A stretch of DNA of 64,000 nucleotides, taken from contig JAKFYH010000023.1 of the NCBI GenBank assembly GCA_021730945.1, positions 62,001-126,000 of the forward strand, in the 5' to 3' direction. How positions within the stretch are numbered: the first letter of the stretch is position 1; each line of letters starts with the position of its first letter. The stretch comes from Acidobacteriota bacterium (GTDB lineage: Bacteria; Acidobacteriota; Vicinamibacteria; Vicinamibacterales; UBA2999). The notes beneath the pieces were generated by a model. The model had not been told where the DNA came from and did no database searches. It worked only from the letters and a program-made list of their open reading frames with translations. The position numbers and the translations under genes were made by a program. Of the stretch, positions 16,216 through 24,593 are shown piece by piece.

Positions 16216-17076
16216 TCACAGGCGGATGCCGCTGGCGGTTCGCCTGGGAAGTTGCGACTTCTGGTACTTCGCCACCGCCGCCTCGGGGTCGGTGCGATAG
16301 AGCGCGGCAAGTCCGTGGTAGCGGTGACGCCACCCGCCAAACGGCCAGTGGTAGAGCAGCGCCATCAGAAAGTAGCCGAGCGTGGTGATGCTGCCGACCA
16401 TCTTGCTGTGGCTTTGCTTGAGGTCGTAACGCAAGACAAACGGCACTTCCGCGAAGCGGCAGCCCAACAGGTGCATCTTGACGACCATCTCCAGGGTCGA
16501 GGTAAAACCCATGCCGCGCAGCTGCACGAAGTCGTCGCCGAACACGCGCACGGCATCGATCACCACCTGGCCGCGATAGGCGCGGAACCCGCAAGAGAAG
16601 TCCCACAACCCTGGGATCGGGAACATCACTTTCATGAACAGGTTGGCGCAGCGGCTGATGAAGGCACGGTAGGTGTTCACGCCGCGCTGCGACCCGCCAG
16701 GCTGGAACCGCGAAGTGTTGACCACGTCGAAGCCGGACTCCAGCTTCTCGAGCAGCACGAAGATATAACTTGGGTCATGGGTGTCGTCACCCTCGACCCG
16801 CACCACCACATCGTCCGGGGCGCAGCGGGCGGCGACAAATTCGAAGCCGTCGCGTTCGGTCTCGCCCAGGCCGCGGTTGATGGGATGGGTGACGATCTCA
16901 AGCGGCAGCGTCGCCTTGAAGCCGGCCAGAATATCGGGCGTGGCATCGCAACTGCCATCGTCCACCACCACCAGGCGGTAGTCGCGGCCGTGCTGGCGCA
17001 GGGCGGCGTCCAGCTTGGGCAGCAGCTTGGGCAGCGCCTGCTCCTCGTTGAAGGCGGGCAGCACAATCCAGATCAT
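16216..17076 (-). CDS. Glycosyltransferase family 2
   Basis: 286 residues from ATG 17076, overlapping the upstream TGA. IVLPAFNEEQALPKLLPKL opens the GT-A domain, then VVVDDGSCDATP, and RVEGDDTHDPSY supplies the acidic metal/donor site. DFSCGFRAYRG and LGCRFAEVPFVLRYD are conserved in dolichol-phosphate-mannose-synthase-like GT2 enzymes; unlike GtrB-type proteins it lacks C-terminal membrane helices, but YFLMALLYHWPFGGW is hydrophobic and may touch the membrane. It lies directly downstream of an NDP-sugar epimerase that could supply its donor. Confidence 0.9.
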   Translation of the reverse strand: MIWIVLPAFNEEQALPKLLPKLDAALRQHGRDYRLVVVDDGSCDATPDILAGFKATLPLEIVTHPINRGLGETERDGFEFVAARCAPDDVVVRVEGDDTHDPSYIFVLLEKLESGFDVVNTSRFQPGGSQRGVNTYRAFISRCANLFMKVMFPIPGLWDFSCGFRAYRGQVVIDAVRVFGDDFVQLRGMGFTSTLEMVVKMHLLGCRFAEVPFVLRYDLKQSHSKMVGSITTLGYFLMALLYHWPFGGWRHRYHGLAALYRTDPEAAVAKYQKSQLPRRTASGIRL

Positions 17077-18035
17077 GCGAGCGCGCCCCGCTGGGCCTGC
17101 CGCCATGCGACCACCTTCTGCAGGCCCTCCCGCAACGGGGTGGTCGCCCGGAAACCCAACAGCCGTTCCGCCTTCTCCGTGCTGCCGATGCGATGGGTCA
17201 CAAAGCTCTGCGCCTCGGCCTTGTACTCGGGCGTGATCTCGGACCCGGTCAGCTCGATCAACTGCAGCACCAGGTCGTTGATCGAGGTGCCGATCCCCAT
17301 GCCGACGTTGAAGCACTCGTCCACGCAGTCGGCCTGCATGGCCAGGATGTTGGCGGCGGCCGCATCGGCAACGTAAATAAAGTCGTAGACCTGCGAGCCG
17401 TCACCGTAGATCACCGGCCGCTCGCCGGCGAACAGCCGGTCGAGCACCTTCATGATGACGCTGACATAGGTGCCCTCGTAGTCCATGCGGACGCCGTAGA
17501 TGTTCATGTAGCGCATGCCGACGTAGGCCAGCTTGTGTTGTTCGTACATCGCCCGGAACATCTGTTCGTTGGCGATCTTGGTCGCGCCGTAGGTGTTGCG
17601 GTTGTTGAAGGGGTGTTCCTCGGTCATCGGGGTCACCACCGCATTGCCGTAAACGGAGGCCGACGACGAGTAGACGATGCGCTTGACATCGTGGGCACGC
17701 GCCGCCTCGATCACGTTCCAGGTGCCCAGCGTGTTCACTTCCCACGCGCTGCGCGGGTCGTTGACGCACTCGCCCAGCCACAGCGAGGCGAGCAGGAACA
17801 GGCCGTCGACCCCGGCCATGGCCGCGTCGAGTGCCGCGCGGTCGGTCATCGACCCTTCAATCAGCCTGACCTTGGGGCTGCGCAAAGCCGCGGCCAGGTT
17901 GTCCCGGTTGCCACGCACGAAGTTGTCGAACACGACGATCTCGGCGACCGGCGTGTCGATCAACTGGTCGACGATGTGCGACCCAATCAGGCCCGCGCCG
18001 CCAATGAGCAGTACTTTGCGTCCGGTCAAATCCAT
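17073..18035 (-). CDS. NAD-dependent nucleotide-sugar epimerase/dehydratase (extended SDR)
   Basis: 320 residues. The dinucleotide-binding glycine motif is IGGAGLIGSH (about 11-20); the active site has YSSSASVYG and the intact catalytic pair Tyr149/Lys153 in NTYGATK. Family: extended short-chain dehydrogenases such as UDP-glucose/GlcNAc 4-epimerases. The middle TPMTEEHPFNNRN segment is common in this group. It would interconvert a UDP-hexose(NAc) or its uronate. Start ATG 18035; the gene upstream overlaps by ten bases. It lies between a UDP-GlcNAc 2-epimerase and a GT2, so it probably supplies a precursor sugar. Confidence 0.92.
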   Translation of the reverse strand: MDLTGRKVLLIGGAGLIGSHIVDQLIDTPVAEIVVFDNFVRGNRDNLAAALRSPKVRLIEGSMTDRAALDAAMAGVDGLFLLASLWLGECVNDPRSAWEVNTLGTWNVIEAARAHDVKRIVYSSSASVYGNAVVTPMTEEHPFNNRNTYGATKIANEQMFRAMYEQHKLAYVGMRYMNIYGVRMDYEGTYVSVIMKVLDRLFAGERPVIYGDGSQVYDFIYVADAAAANILAMQADCVDECFNVGMGIGTSINDLVLQLIELTGSEITPEYKAEAQSFVTHRIGSTEKAERLLGFRATTPLREGLQKVVAWRQAQRGALA

Positions 18036-19093
18036 GGTTTCTCCGTAATCACAGCCGCCATGCGGCGGGATGGCAACTCGCCTTCCGGCGGCTGAACCCG
18101 CGCCGTGGTCGGACCCGCTGCCCGCACGCCGGCGACAATCTTCTGAGCGTCACTGCCGGCCAGCAGGTTGCGGCCGTCCGCCAGTGTCTCCACCCATTCG
18201 GTCTCGTCCCGCAGCGTCACGCACGGCACACCGAGCCAGTACGCTTCCTTCTGGACGCCGCCCGAATCGGTCAGCACGACCCTGGCCGAGGTCTCGAGGC
18301 GGACCATGTCGAGGTAGCCCTGTGGCTCGATCACCATGACCTGGGGCGACGGCACCCAGCCGATACCCTCGACGGCTTGACGGGTTCGCGGGTGCATCGG
18401 GAACACCACCGGTTCGCCCAGCGTGTTGAATGTCTCCAGTATCCGCTTCAGCCGCGCCGGATCGTTGGTGTTCTCGGCCCGATGCACTGTCGCCAGCACG
18501 TAGCCCTGCTCCGAAAGCTGCAGCCGGTCGAGCACGGTCGACTCCACCTGCGCGCGCGTGGCGGCCTCGGCATGCGCCTCGGCCATCACGTCGCCCGAGA
18601 GGTGCACGCCGGCCGTGATGCCCTCGGCGGCGAGATTGCGCACGGCCGTCTCGGTCGGACAAAACAGGATACCCGACAGGTGATCGGCCACCACGCGGTT
18701 CTGCTCTTCCGGCATGGCGCGGTTGAAGCTGCGCAGGCCGGCCTCGACGTGCGCCACCGGCACCACCAGCTTGGCCGCCACCACCGCCGCTGCCAGCGTG
18801 GAATTGGTATCGCCGTAGATCACGACACAGTCCGGCCGCGCCTCGCGAATGGCCGGCTCGAGTCGCTCGATCATCGCCGCCGTCTGCTGCGCGTGGGAGC
18901 CTGAGCCAACACCGAGATGGAGGTCGGGCTCCGGGATGCCAAGCTCACGATAGAACACGCCCGACATGTTGTCGTCGTAGTGCTGGCCGGTGTGGATCTG
19001 CATCACCTCATGCCCGAGCGCGGCCAGCGCCCGCTGCACGGGGGCGGCCTTGATGAACTGCGGCCGGGCGCCGACCACCGACAGCACCCGCAT
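18026..19093 (-). CDS. wecB: UDP-N-acetylglucosamine 2-epimerase, non-hydrolysing (copy 1)
   Basis: 355 residues. LSVVGARPQFIKAAPV, IHTGQHYDDNMSG, VIYGDTNSTLAA, VAHVEAGLRSFNR, PTETAVRNLAAEG, HPRTRQAVE and VLTDSGGVQKEAYWLG are all present, covering the UDP and catalytic regions of the WecB/WbpI-type GT-B-fold family. The reaction is UDP-GlcNAc to UDP-ManNAc, or the same inversion on a 2,3-diacetamido uronate as for WbpI. Start ATG 19093 shares one base with the TAA of the transporter permease; the longer frame upstream is a shadow of that gene. With WlbA/WlbB-like genes in this operon, a WbpI-type role on the diaminouronate is plausible. Confidence 0.93.
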   Translation of the reverse strand: MRVLSVVGARPQFIKAAPVQRALAALGHEVMQIHTGQHYDDNMSGVFYRELGIPEPDLHLGVGSGSHAQQTAAMIERLEPAIREARPDCVVIYGDTNSTLAAAVVAAKLVVPVAHVEAGLRSFNRAMPEEQNRVVADHLSGILFCPTETAVRNLAAEGITAGVHLSGDVMAEAHAEAATRAQVESTVLDRLQLSEQGYVLATVHRAENTNDPARLKRILETFNTLGEPVVFPMHPRTRQAVEGIGWVPSPQVMVIEPQGYLDMVRLETSARVVLTDSGGVQKEAYWLGVPCVTLRDETEWVETLADGRNLLAGSDAQKIVAGVRAAGPTTARVQPPEGELPSRRMAAVITEKPWI

Positions 19094-19914
19094 TACTCGT
19101 AGTCCACCAGCACGCCCTTGAAGGCGCGAAAGAACGTGGCGCCCAGGGCGAACATCAGCAGGGAGCCGCCGGCGTACACGGCGATCTCCAGCGCCGACGG
19201 AAACGTGCCGTTCAGCATGCTGGCCCGGTAGACCTGGATCATGTAGAAGACGGGGTTGAGATGGGCGACCCAGGTGAAGTTGGGCGGCAACATCTCCAGC
19301 CGGAACGCGATCGGCGAAATAAACATCAGCAGGAACGTGAACAGGTTGACGAAGTAGGTGACGTCTGGCAACGCCACCGTCAGTCCCGCCAGGATCCAGG
19401 TCATACCAATCAACGCCATCAACTGCAGGAGGATGGCCAGCGGCAGCCACAGGATATGGACGCTCAAATCGCCGGATGCGGCAAGCAGCAGGATGACAAA
19501 CCCCAGGCTCACAAACTGGCTGGTCATGCCGACGATTACCGTGCGCACCGGCACCAGTTCAATCGGCAGCATCACGTTCTTGACCAGGTGGATGTTCTGT
19601 CGAATCGACAGCCCACCGGTGGTGAGGGCTTCCATGAACCCGAGATACGGCACCAGGCCGCAGAAGACGTACAACACATAGTCGAACGTGCTGAAGCCAG
19701 GAAACCGGACATCGAACACGATCAGGTAGATGAACAGGTAGACGCACAGGAGCAGCACCGGCTGCAGCACGACCCACCCGAGACCGAGCACCGACCCGGC
19801 AAATTTTTTCTGCAGTTCCACCCGCGTGATCGACAGCAGCAGCCGCCGGTTGGTCAGGATGACGTTCGCACTCTGCACCGAGGCGGAGGCGAGCGCATTA
19901 ATAGGGTTACGCAC
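19093..19914 (-). CDS. wzm: ABC polysaccharide/polyol-type export permease (Wzm family)
   Basis: 273 residues from GTG 19914, one base from the upstream stop; the codons further upstream would give an arginine-rich unnatural N-terminus. About six membrane segments, including VLLLCVYLFIYLIVFDV, FVILLLAASG and LTFLLMFISPIAF-like stretches, match the ABC-2 permease family of O-antigen and capsule exporters. VELQKKFAGSVLGLGWVVLQP is the conserved amphipathic start. The matching ATPase is not adjacent; it is about 36 kb upstream in the same operon (56247-58022). Together they would form the inner-membrane exporter for the finished or lipid-linked glycan. Confidence 0.93.
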   Translation of the reverse strand: MRNPINALASASVQSANVILTNRRLLLSITRVELQKKFAGSVLGLGWVVLQPVLLLCVYLFIYLIVFDVRFPGFSTFDYVLYVFCGLVPYLGFMEALTTGGLSIRQNIHLVKNVMLPIELVPVRTVIVGMTSQFVSLGFVILLLAASGDLSVHILWLPLAILLQLMALIGMTWILAGLTVALPDVTYFVNLFTFLLMFISPIAFRLEMLPPNFTWVAHLNPVFYMIQVYRASMLNGTFPSALEIAVYAGGSLLMFALGATFFRAFKGVLVDYE

Positions 19915-19915
19915 T

Positions 19916-21907
19916 TTAGGCGGACTCCATGGGCGTGAACGTGAACTGCCACTCCGACGCATGGCCGATGTCGGCGGCCGCGGTCAGGTCGAGCGACTGG
20001 CACGGGACGCGGGCCCCGTACGAGGGTGAATACCAGGCAGCACTGGCGACCGGCTGCAGGCTGGCCGGATAGCGCATCTCGATGACCCGGCCGGCGACGG
20101 CCAGGTCGCACCGGCCGCTTGCCGCCGTGGCGGTAACGCCAGGCGCGAAATGGAAGTGCCACGACAACTGGTGGCGGCCGCTGCCGGTGAGCCGATCGGT
20201 GATGTCAAGCGCACCCGTGGCGCGATTCAGGCGGAACGCCCGCTCGTGCGTCACAGGGTCGGCCAGCCGGGTGTAGCCGGTATGCCGGCCGCGATACTCG
20301 ACGGTCGTGCCGGTCGCGGTGAAGCTGACGTGTTCGGCCTGCGCCTTCTCGAACATCCGGAACAGCCACTCGGGGTTGCACTCGTTCTGCTCAACGCCGT
20401 CGATCATCAGTGTGTTGTGGTATCCGGTGCCACGGAACAGGTTTCGCGCCGCCGGATCCGACGTGTAAACATAGCTGCCGGCATCCACCACGACGGGCAC
20501 ACCTCCGACGTGATACTCGAAACCAAGCTGGTCGTTGTGCTTGTGGTTGCCGAAGCCCTTGGTGCCGACGATGCTGTTGGTGACGAGCAGATAGAGGCCG
20601 CCGTCACGACAGACCGCGTGGCCCGCGTCCGGGAACAAGTGTTGAACCACTGGCATCGCCGGCGCAGCCGCGGCCGGGGCCAGCCCCCACCACGCCGCCT
20701 CCCAGCGGGCTGCCTCGCCGCCCATTGCCATCCACTCGTCGCGGCCAAACATCGCGGCCGCCGGCCCGAACAGATGCCGGCCGTCCTGCGGTGTCACGAC
20801 GCCGGCGCCGCTGAAAACATGCAACCGGCCATCATCGGCATCGCCCGACTGCGGCATCAGGCCGTCTGGCCGCGTCACTGCGGCCAGGTAGGTGACCATG
20901 TCGCCGACCCGACGGCGATAGTGCGGCGAGAGCGTCACTTCGCGATGGTCCGCCAGACGCAGGGACCCGAGGAACAACTCGGTGACCAGCCGGTGGTACG
21001 GCACGGACGATTCGAAATCGGCGCCGTCGGGCAACACCTGCACGTCGATCTCGGTCTCGAGCGCCGCGCGGGCGAACTCGAACCACTCCCTTGAGGGCGC
21101 GACGCCGTCGAACAGCGCTGCCAGGTACCACAGTCCCACGACGTTGCTGAGGAAGTGGTTGCTGGTGACCTCGTAGTTATTCTCGAGGTTGGCACGGATA
21201 AAGAGGCCGTGGTCCATCAACGCCGCGTGGGCGCGCGACCAGGCCGCGTTCTCGATCACCGGGCACGTGCGAATCAGGTCGAGCGCGACCACCCAGTTCA
21301 CGGCCCGCAGGCCAACGTCCATCGTGCACGTCCAGTTGATACCGATGCCAACTGGGTTGGCGGCGACAAAGTCGTCCAGTTCGGCCATCACTTCGGCGGC
21401 AAAGCGCTCGTCCCCGGTCAGGCGATAGGCCTGCGCCAGCGTCACCCAGTGCTGGCACCGCGCCAGTTCCCACGGGTACTTCACGTCGGCGTTGGCGGGA
21501 CGCATCTCGTAGAGGTTCCACGCCTGGTGGGGTACGCCGCGGGGAAAGCGAAGGTTGCGAACCGGATCCAAGTACCAGTCGATCGGTTGGTAGTCAGACT
21601 TTGCGCGCTCGGGATCGACCGGCACGAACGGGCCGCTCCCCAGCAGGTTGAACTGATGCGCCAGCGCCTCCTCGGCGGCGCGCACCACTGCCGCCGCGAT
21701 CGGTGGCATGGCCTCGGCCGCCGCCGGGACCTGGCCGGCGTCGGCACCGGCATAGGTTGCGGCCGCGGCGCGGCGGCGCCCGATCCATGTGGCGTCGGGC
21801 GTCCAGGCGCCATAGGGCGGCAGCGGCGCCGTTGGTGCGGCCGCTGCGGCCGCCGGCACGGAGTCGGACGTCGACAGTCCAAGTAGTCGGCGCAGGCGAT
21901 CGAACAT
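19916..21907 (-). CDS. Heparinase II/III family protein (copy 1)
   Basis: 663 residues. An N-terminal alpha/alpha toroid (EMRPANADVKYPWELARCQHW, WTCTMDVGLRAVNWV, NYEVTSNHFLSNVVGLWYLA) is followed by the PF07940 beta-sandwich core GNHKHNDQLGFEYHVGGVP and VDAGSYVY. The pattern of Asn, His and Tyr matches polysaccharide lyases of heparinase II/III and oligoalginate-lyase type, which cleave uronic-acid glycans by beta-elimination. No signal peptide is visible, unusual for a lyase acting outside the cell, but common for this subfamily in exopolysaccharide loci. Start ATG 21907 is adjacent to the upstream stop. Probable role: editing or recycling of the polymer (inference). Confidence 0.9.
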   Translation of the reverse strand: MFDRLRRLLGLSTSDSVPAAAAAAPTAPLPPYGAWTPDATWIGRRRAAAATYAGADAGQVPAAAEAMPPIAAAVVRAAEEALAHQFNLLGSGPFVPVDPERAKSDYQPIDWYLDPVRNLRFPRGVPHQAWNLYEMRPANADVKYPWELARCQHWVTLAQAYRLTGDERFAAEVMAELDDFVAANPVGIGINWTCTMDVGLRAVNWVVALDLIRTCPVIENAAWSRAHAALMDHGLFIRANLENNYEVTSNHFLSNVVGLWYLAALFDGVAPSREWFEFARAALETEIDVQVLPDGADFESSVPYHRLVTELFLGSLRLADHREVTLSPHYRRRVGDMVTYLAAVTRPDGLMPQSGDADDGRLHVFSGAGVVTPQDGRHLFGPAAAMFGRDEWMAMGGEAARWEAAWWGLAPAAAAPAMPVVQHLFPDAGHAVCRDGGLYLLVTNSIVGTKGFGNHKHNDQLGFEYHVGGVPVVVDAGSYVYTSDPAARNLFRGTGYHNTLMIDGVEQNECNPEWLFRMFEKAQAEHVSFTATGTTVEYRGRHTGYTRLADPVTHERAFRLNRATGALDITDRLTGSGRHQLSWHFHFAPGVTATAASGRCDLAVAGRVIEMRYPASLQPVASAAWYSPSYGARVPCQSLDLTAAADIGHASEWQFTFTPMESA

Positions 21908-24592
21908 CTAGTTGGCGGGCTTTCTGGCCTTGATGATCAGGTTCCAGCCCATGATCTTTTCGAGCGTCGTCAACGGCACCGGCGTGAGCAGGCGGGGCTT
22001 CTCGTCGCTCACCATCTGGCGCTGCGTGATGCTGATGTCGTCGAACCCGCTGAACAGGTTGCGCAGGCGGGCCGGCGTGTAGACCTTGACCAGCGGCCGG
22101 GCGGCGGCGTTATCGGAGCGCTCGACCGAGCGCGACATGATCTCGCCCACCGACTGCGAACGCAGCGCCCCCTGCTTCACACCGATCGCCCACACGAGGT
22201 TGCGCCAATAGTGGAGCGAGTTTTCCGCATAGACCATCACGATCGCCTTGCCGCCCGGCTTCAACACACGGTGCACTTCGCGGACCACGTTGTAGGTGTT
22301 GGGGGTGTGGTGGATGACACCATTGCTGTAGACGACGTCGAACCGATTGTCTTCGAACGGCAGGGTCTCGGCGTCGTGGTGGAGAAACTCGCCGGGCAGG
22401 CCGCGGCGCGCGAAGTTCTGGCGCGCCAGCTCGAGGTGACCGGACGAGAGGTCGAGGTCGGTGGTACGAGCGCCATGACTCGCGAACTGCGCGAGGTCCG
22501 TCCCGATGCCGCCGCCAATCTCGAGCACCTCTTCGTCGAGGTGCTCGGAAAACTCCATCACCTCCAGCATCCACGGCGCGTAGTTCGCGTAGCGGTAGGC
22601 CTCGACTTCCTGGAACCACTCGAGACTGTTGGGGGGCGCGTCCCTGACGTAGTGGGACCCGGCCGCATCGTGGTTCCACTGGTTCTGGACCTCTTCTTTG
22701 TAGCGGTCACCGGTCTCAATCCGGCGGAACGCGGCGGGATCATCCGCCGTCTCCGGGGAGGCCGGCGGGCTGGTGGAGACCACGCCTGGCAGCGCGGACG
22801 ACTCCCGGTCACCGGCGAGAAACGGCCAGAGCCGTCCCACATGGCGCGCCCACGAATAATGCTGCTCGACGGCGAGCCGGGCATTGCGGCCGAGTACCGG
22901 CCACCAGTCCGGTCGGCCCAGAAGCCCCGCCACAGCCTCGACAAACTCATCGACGTTCCCAGGCTCGCAGAGGACGGCTCGGGCGTCACCAACCACGGCG
23001 TCCGCCCGGCGCAGGTCCGACACGCGCAGCGCCGGTGAGAGGATTTGGCCGATCTGCTCGAGGTCGCTCGCCACGATGCCGCCGCCCATCGCCATGTACT
23101 CGAAGATCTTCGTCGGTGAGCCGAAGAACTTGCTGTCGACCATGTGCGTGTTGTGCGGCGAGACGTACACGTCACACGCCTTCAGCAGCCGGGCACCTTC
23201 AGCCTGAGGTACTCGTCCCACGCAGCGGACCCGGTCCTGGAGCTGGTGGTCTTCGATCGCGCGGTCGACCAGATGCTTGTAGTTACCGTCACCGATCATC
23301 AGGAACTGCACGGTGGGTACCGCCTCGCACAGCCTCGGCAGGGCGTCGGCCAGCGCATCAATGCCGTGCCAGCCGCCAAACGTTCCCGTGAAGCCCACTA
23401 CCGGGTTCGCCGGGTCGAGCCCAACTGACTTCCGGATAGTCGCCTTCTCGGCCGCGTCGGCGGGAGCGTAGGCGTCGAGGTCTGCGCCGTTGGGATTGAC
23501 GAGGATCTTGTCCGGACTCACGCCGCGATCCACAAGTCCCGCTTTCACCTCGGCGGACACCACGCTGATCATCGTGGCCTGCTTGAACGCGAGCTTCTCG
23601 GCCTGGAGGTATTCCTTCTCGTAGGTGTAGCCGATGCCATCAAAGCTGCGCCGAATCGAAATCTCCGACCCGTTGTACTCGACGATGTAGGGAACGTTGA
23701 GCTGGCGGCTCAGGAGGGCGCCAGCGTAGTTGCCGAGGCACAGCCGTTCGTAGATGTAGGCCGGCCGCACGGCTTCGACCAGCGGCCTGAGCGCCACCAT
23801 GTAGTGGGCCGTGGCCCGAACGATGTTGTCTTCCACGCCGGGACCGCCGGGTGAGGGCAGCACGATCTGCCGCAGGCCGGCTTCATCGAGGAGCTTGTAG
23901 CGCTGCGACATGCAGCAGACAAAATCCTCGGTGACGGCGGCGAGTTCCTTGGCCACGTAGCAGGTGTGCCCGTAACTGCCCCCCGACTCGATGCTGACCC
24001 AGAAATCGGTCCGCAGATACATGCCGCAACCGCGAATCCGGTGCTCAGCGGTCGCCTGGTGGGGCGCAAACGGGACGGGCATCGCCTCGGCGATCAGCGC
24101 ATCCAGATCCTGCGGACGGCCCTCCGCATTCGGCCGAATGGGAACGGGTGGCGCATATGGCACCGGCATTAAATGAGGTGGCGGCTGGGGCAGGCGACGC
24201 GCAATCCGATAGAGAATTCGAGCGAACAGGGCCGCGGTGTTCCACGCGGCGAAGGCGGCGGTGATAAAGAACCAATGCCGCCAATAACTCGCCAGGCGTT
24301 CGCGATTCAGGCATTCGACCGCCGTTTCGGCCGGCCAGTAGAGGTAGACGCGCCGTCCGAGACGGAGGGTCCGGCCGGCCAGCCGCAGAGCGGACTGGCT
24401 CGGCCAGCCCACCGGAGGTTCAATTACAAGACCCTCGAACGTCTCGTCACGCTGTAATTCGGTCAGCGGATCCGAGGCAAACTCGCGGGGCTGCACCCAC
24501 AGCTCGAACTTATGCCGCTCGGTCGCCGAGCCGAGTCGCGGCTCCACGACTATGCCCGATAGGCCATCAAGGCCGTAGTAGAGACATCGCAC
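21908..24592 (-). CDS. Fusion: unknown N-domain with membrane helix + GT4 glycosyltransferase + SAM methyltransferase
   Basis: 894 residues from GTG 24592, one base from the upstream stop. Residues 1-100 form an unrecognised small domain (IVVEPRLGSATERHKFELWVQ). A hydrophobic stretch near 105-130 (WFFITAAFAAWNTAALFARI) may anchor it. A proline-rich linker follows, then a GT4/GT-B glycosyltransferase at about 190-600 (EYNGSEISIRR, ILVNPNGADLDAYAP, GFTGTFGGWHGIDAL, KIFEYMAMGGGIVASD). The C-terminal about 250 residues form a class I methyltransferase (VLEIGGGIGTDLAQF, NGVIHHTPNTYNVVREVHRVLKPGG in two runs). It could add and methylate, and so cap, the same sugar. Such domain combinations are uncommon. 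Confidence 0.87.
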   Translation of the reverse strand: MRCLYYGLDGLSGIVVEPRLGSATERHKFELWVQPREFASDPLTELQRDETFEGLVIEPPVGWPSQSALRLAGRTLRLGRRVYLYWPAETAVECLNRERLASYWRHWFFITAAFAAWNTAALFARILYRIARRLPQPPPHLMPVPYAPPVPIRPNAEGRPQDLDALIAEAMPVPFAPHQATAEHRIRGCGMYLRTDFWVSIESGGSYGHTCYVAKELAAVTEDFVCCMSQRYKLLDEAGLRQIVLPSPGGPGVEDNIVRATAHYMVALRPLVEAVRPAYIYERLCLGNYAGALLSRQLNVPYIVEYNGSEISIRRSFDGIGYTYEKEYLQAEKLAFKQATMISVVSAEVKAGLVDRGVSPDKILVNPNGADLDAYAPADAAEKATIRKSVGLDPANPVVGFTGTFGGWHGIDALADALPRLCEAVPTVQFLMIGDGNYKHLVDRAIEDHQLQDRVRCVGRVPQAEGARLLKACDVYVSPHNTHMVDSKFFGSPTKIFEYMAMGGGIVASDLEQIGQILSPALRVSDLRRADAVVGDARAVLCEPGNVDEFVEAVAGLLGRPDWWPVLGRNARLAVEQHYSWARHVGRLWPFLAGDRESSALPGVVSTSPPASPETADDPAAFRRIETGDRYKEEVQNQWNHDAAGSHYVRDAPPNSLEWFQEVEAYRYANYAPWMLEVMEFSEHLDEEVLEIGGGIGTDLAQFASHGARTTDLDLSSGHLELARQNFARRGLPGEFLHHDAETLPFEDNRFDVVYSNGVIHHTPNTYNVVREVHRVLKPGGKAIVMVYAENSLHYWRNLVWAIGVKQGALRSQSVGEIMSRSVERSDNAAARPLVKVYTPARLRNLFSGFDDISITQRQMVSDEKPRLLTPVPLTTLEKIMGWNLIIKARKPAN

Positions 24593-24593
24593 G

